Positions 63,156 to 64,000 of a DNA stretch of 64,000 nucleotides are shown in pieces (the first letter of the stretch is position 1; each line of letters opens with the position of its first letter). The position numbers and the translations under genes are program-made. Where the stretch lies: assembly GCA_002591745.1 (NCBI GenBank), contig PDLQ01000012.1, positions 1-64,000 on the forward strand, given 5' to 3'. This DNA comes from Lewinellaceae bacterium SD302. Lineage in GTDB: Bacteria > Bacteroidota > Bacteroidia > Chitinophagales > Saprospiraceae. The notes under the pieces are model-generated. The model saw nothing but the letters and a program-made list of their open reading frames with translations, did not search any database and was not told the DNA's origin.

Positions 63156-63968
63156 ATGGCTCTTCATTCCCTCAGTGTTGTAAATCCTACGGCGAAAGTT
63201 CACCCGAACGTCGAAGTGGGTCCCTTCTCATTCATCGACGATGACGTCGAGATCGGGGAAGGCTCTTGGATCGGTCCCAACGTCTCCATTTTCGCCGGTG
63301 CGCGTATCGGCAAAAACGTGAAAGTTTTTCCCGGGGCCGTTATCGCGGGTATTCCCCAAGACCTCAAATTTAAAGGCGAGTATACCACGGCCTCCATCGG
63401 TGACAATACGACGGTTCGTGAATACGTGACAATCAATCGAGGCACTGAGGCTGCTGGCACCACCAGCGTTGGCAGCAACTGCCTGCTCATGGCCTACGCT
63501 CACGTAGCCCACGACTGTGTGTTGGGCGACCACGTAGTCATTGCCAACAACGTCAATCTGGCCGGCCACGTAAAGATCGACGATTGGGCCATCATTGAAG
63601 GACAGGTCGGCGTACAGCAGTTTACCCGTATTGGTCGCCATTGCTTTATTGCCGGTGGAAGTCTGGTACGTAAAAGCGTACCGCCATATATCCGCGCCGC
63701 CCGGGAACCGCTGAGTTATATTGGCGTAAACCGTATCGGTTTGGAAAGAAGAGGATTCTCCGTTGAGCAGATCAACCGCATCCACGACATTTACCGAGTG
63801 CTTTTCGTGCGCGGACTCAACATCACTAACGCATTAGAGTACCTGCTCAATGAAATGGAGGATTCTCCTGAGCGAGACGAGGTAGTGGACTTCATCCGAG
63901 ACACCGAGCATACCGGCATTTTGCGATCCTTCCAGCAAATCAATGGCAATAAGGTCAATACTAACTAG
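63156..63968 (+). CDS. lpxA: UDP-N-acetylglucosamine acyltransferase
   Basis: 270 residues. First lipid A step: O-acylation of UDP-GlcNAc. A left-handed beta-helix (about 8-190) with hexapeptide repeats. The catalytic histidine lies in LLMAYAHVAHDCVLGD, and the site between VIAGIPQDLKFKGE and EYVTINRGT is typical. The helical C-terminal domain (about 195-265) is GLERRGFSVEQINRIHDIYRVLF. Co-transcribed with lpxC-fabZ. Confidence 0.96.
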   Translation: MALHSLSVVNPTAKVHPNVEVGPFSFIDDDVEIGEGSWIGPNVSIFAGARIGKNVKVFPGAVIAGIPQDLKFKGEYTTASIGDNTTVREYVTINRGTEAAGTTSVGSNCLLMAYAHVAHDCVLGDHVVIANNVNLAGHVKIDDWAIIEGQVGVQQFTRIGRHCFIAGGSLVRKSVPPYIRAAREPLSYIGVNRIGLERRGFSVEQINRIHDIYRVLFVRGLNITNALEYLLNEMEDSPERDEVVDFIRDTEHTGILRSFQQINGNKVNTN

Positions 63969-63978
63969 CTCAGGGCAA

Positions 63979-64000
63979 TGCGCATTGAACTGGAAAAGCT
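63979..64000 (+). CDS. start of a further gene, cut by the window edge
   Basis: ATG at 63979, 10 bases after the lpxA stop, begins MRIELEKL and runs off the edge. The opening would suit an ABC ATPase, but seven codons are not enough to say. Confidence 0.4.

Overview
The window comes from a member of the Bacteroidota, most likely a Saprospiria/Lewinella-like marine lineage. The phylum call rests on several independent signs: TAnnTTTG-type promoters, a SusC/SusD pair, gliding genes gldA and gldF, type IX secretion (T9SS) tail domains and a PorV/PorQ-like protein, a fused lpxC-fabZ gene, and WG-repeat and DUF547 lipoproteins. The family-level call is inference. Most of the window is chromosomal housekeeping with long, structured intergenic spacers.

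Layout. 1-5.8 kb: tail of an IS110-like transposase, ornithine aminotransferase, a TonB/TolA-like protein, an outer-membrane barrel protein, a frameshifted secreted-protein remnant and an unknown secreted protein. 6-12.7 kb: an oligopeptidase B-like lipoprotein, a LytTR membrane regulator, a CPBP protease, small secreted proteins, a thioesterase and a lamin-tail/T9SS protein. 12.9-24.3 kb: thyA, DinB-like, Crp/Fnr-like, glycogen phosphorylase, a cysteine-free class III sirtuin, RNase P RNA (minus strand), folE with a PTPS/QueD-family gene, and recN. 24.5-31.2 kb: gldA, an unknown secreted protein and gldF in one operon, then a two-gene unit of unknown function. 31.5-41.3 kb: a giant WG-repeat protein, a fumarylacetoacetase-family enzyme, a DUF547 lipoprotein, rnz with a STAS protein, and clpC. 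41.4-44.1 kb: infC, then a tRNA-Leu(UAA) gene interrupted by a 722-nt group I intron that carries an HNH endonuclease gene, then a FabH-like synthase.

44.4-57.5 kb is a minus-strand block centred on arsS, the arsenosugar radical SAM gene. In transcription order it holds a T9SS protein, a DUF2064 (rSAM/selenodomain-associated) glycosyltransferase, SusC, SusD, a sodium:solute symporter, a phosphoesterase fused to the arsenosugar-associated AhpD-like protein, ArsS, and an asparagine-synthetase-like protein without an N-terminal nucleophile cysteine. I read it as a candidate organoarsenical synthesis and transport island; arsM is not in the window. 57.6-64 kb: tRNA-His, a MITE-like element, a PorV/PorQ-like protein, ftsE, a small conserved protein, and the lipid A genes lpxD, lpxC-fabZ and lpxA.

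Two signals run through the whole window and are not explained by the genes. (1) The 9-mer GCTACTTTG occurs 15 times exactly (about 0.5 expected on both strands for equal base use), usually inside a longer near-consensus CATTGCTACTTTGAAGTC, almost always between genes or at the very start of genes, in either orientation and often in convergent spacers with no gene to drive. (2) Many spacers hold imperfect palindromes built from short reiterated words with their complements. Several of these palindromes lie next to a copy of the 9-mer.
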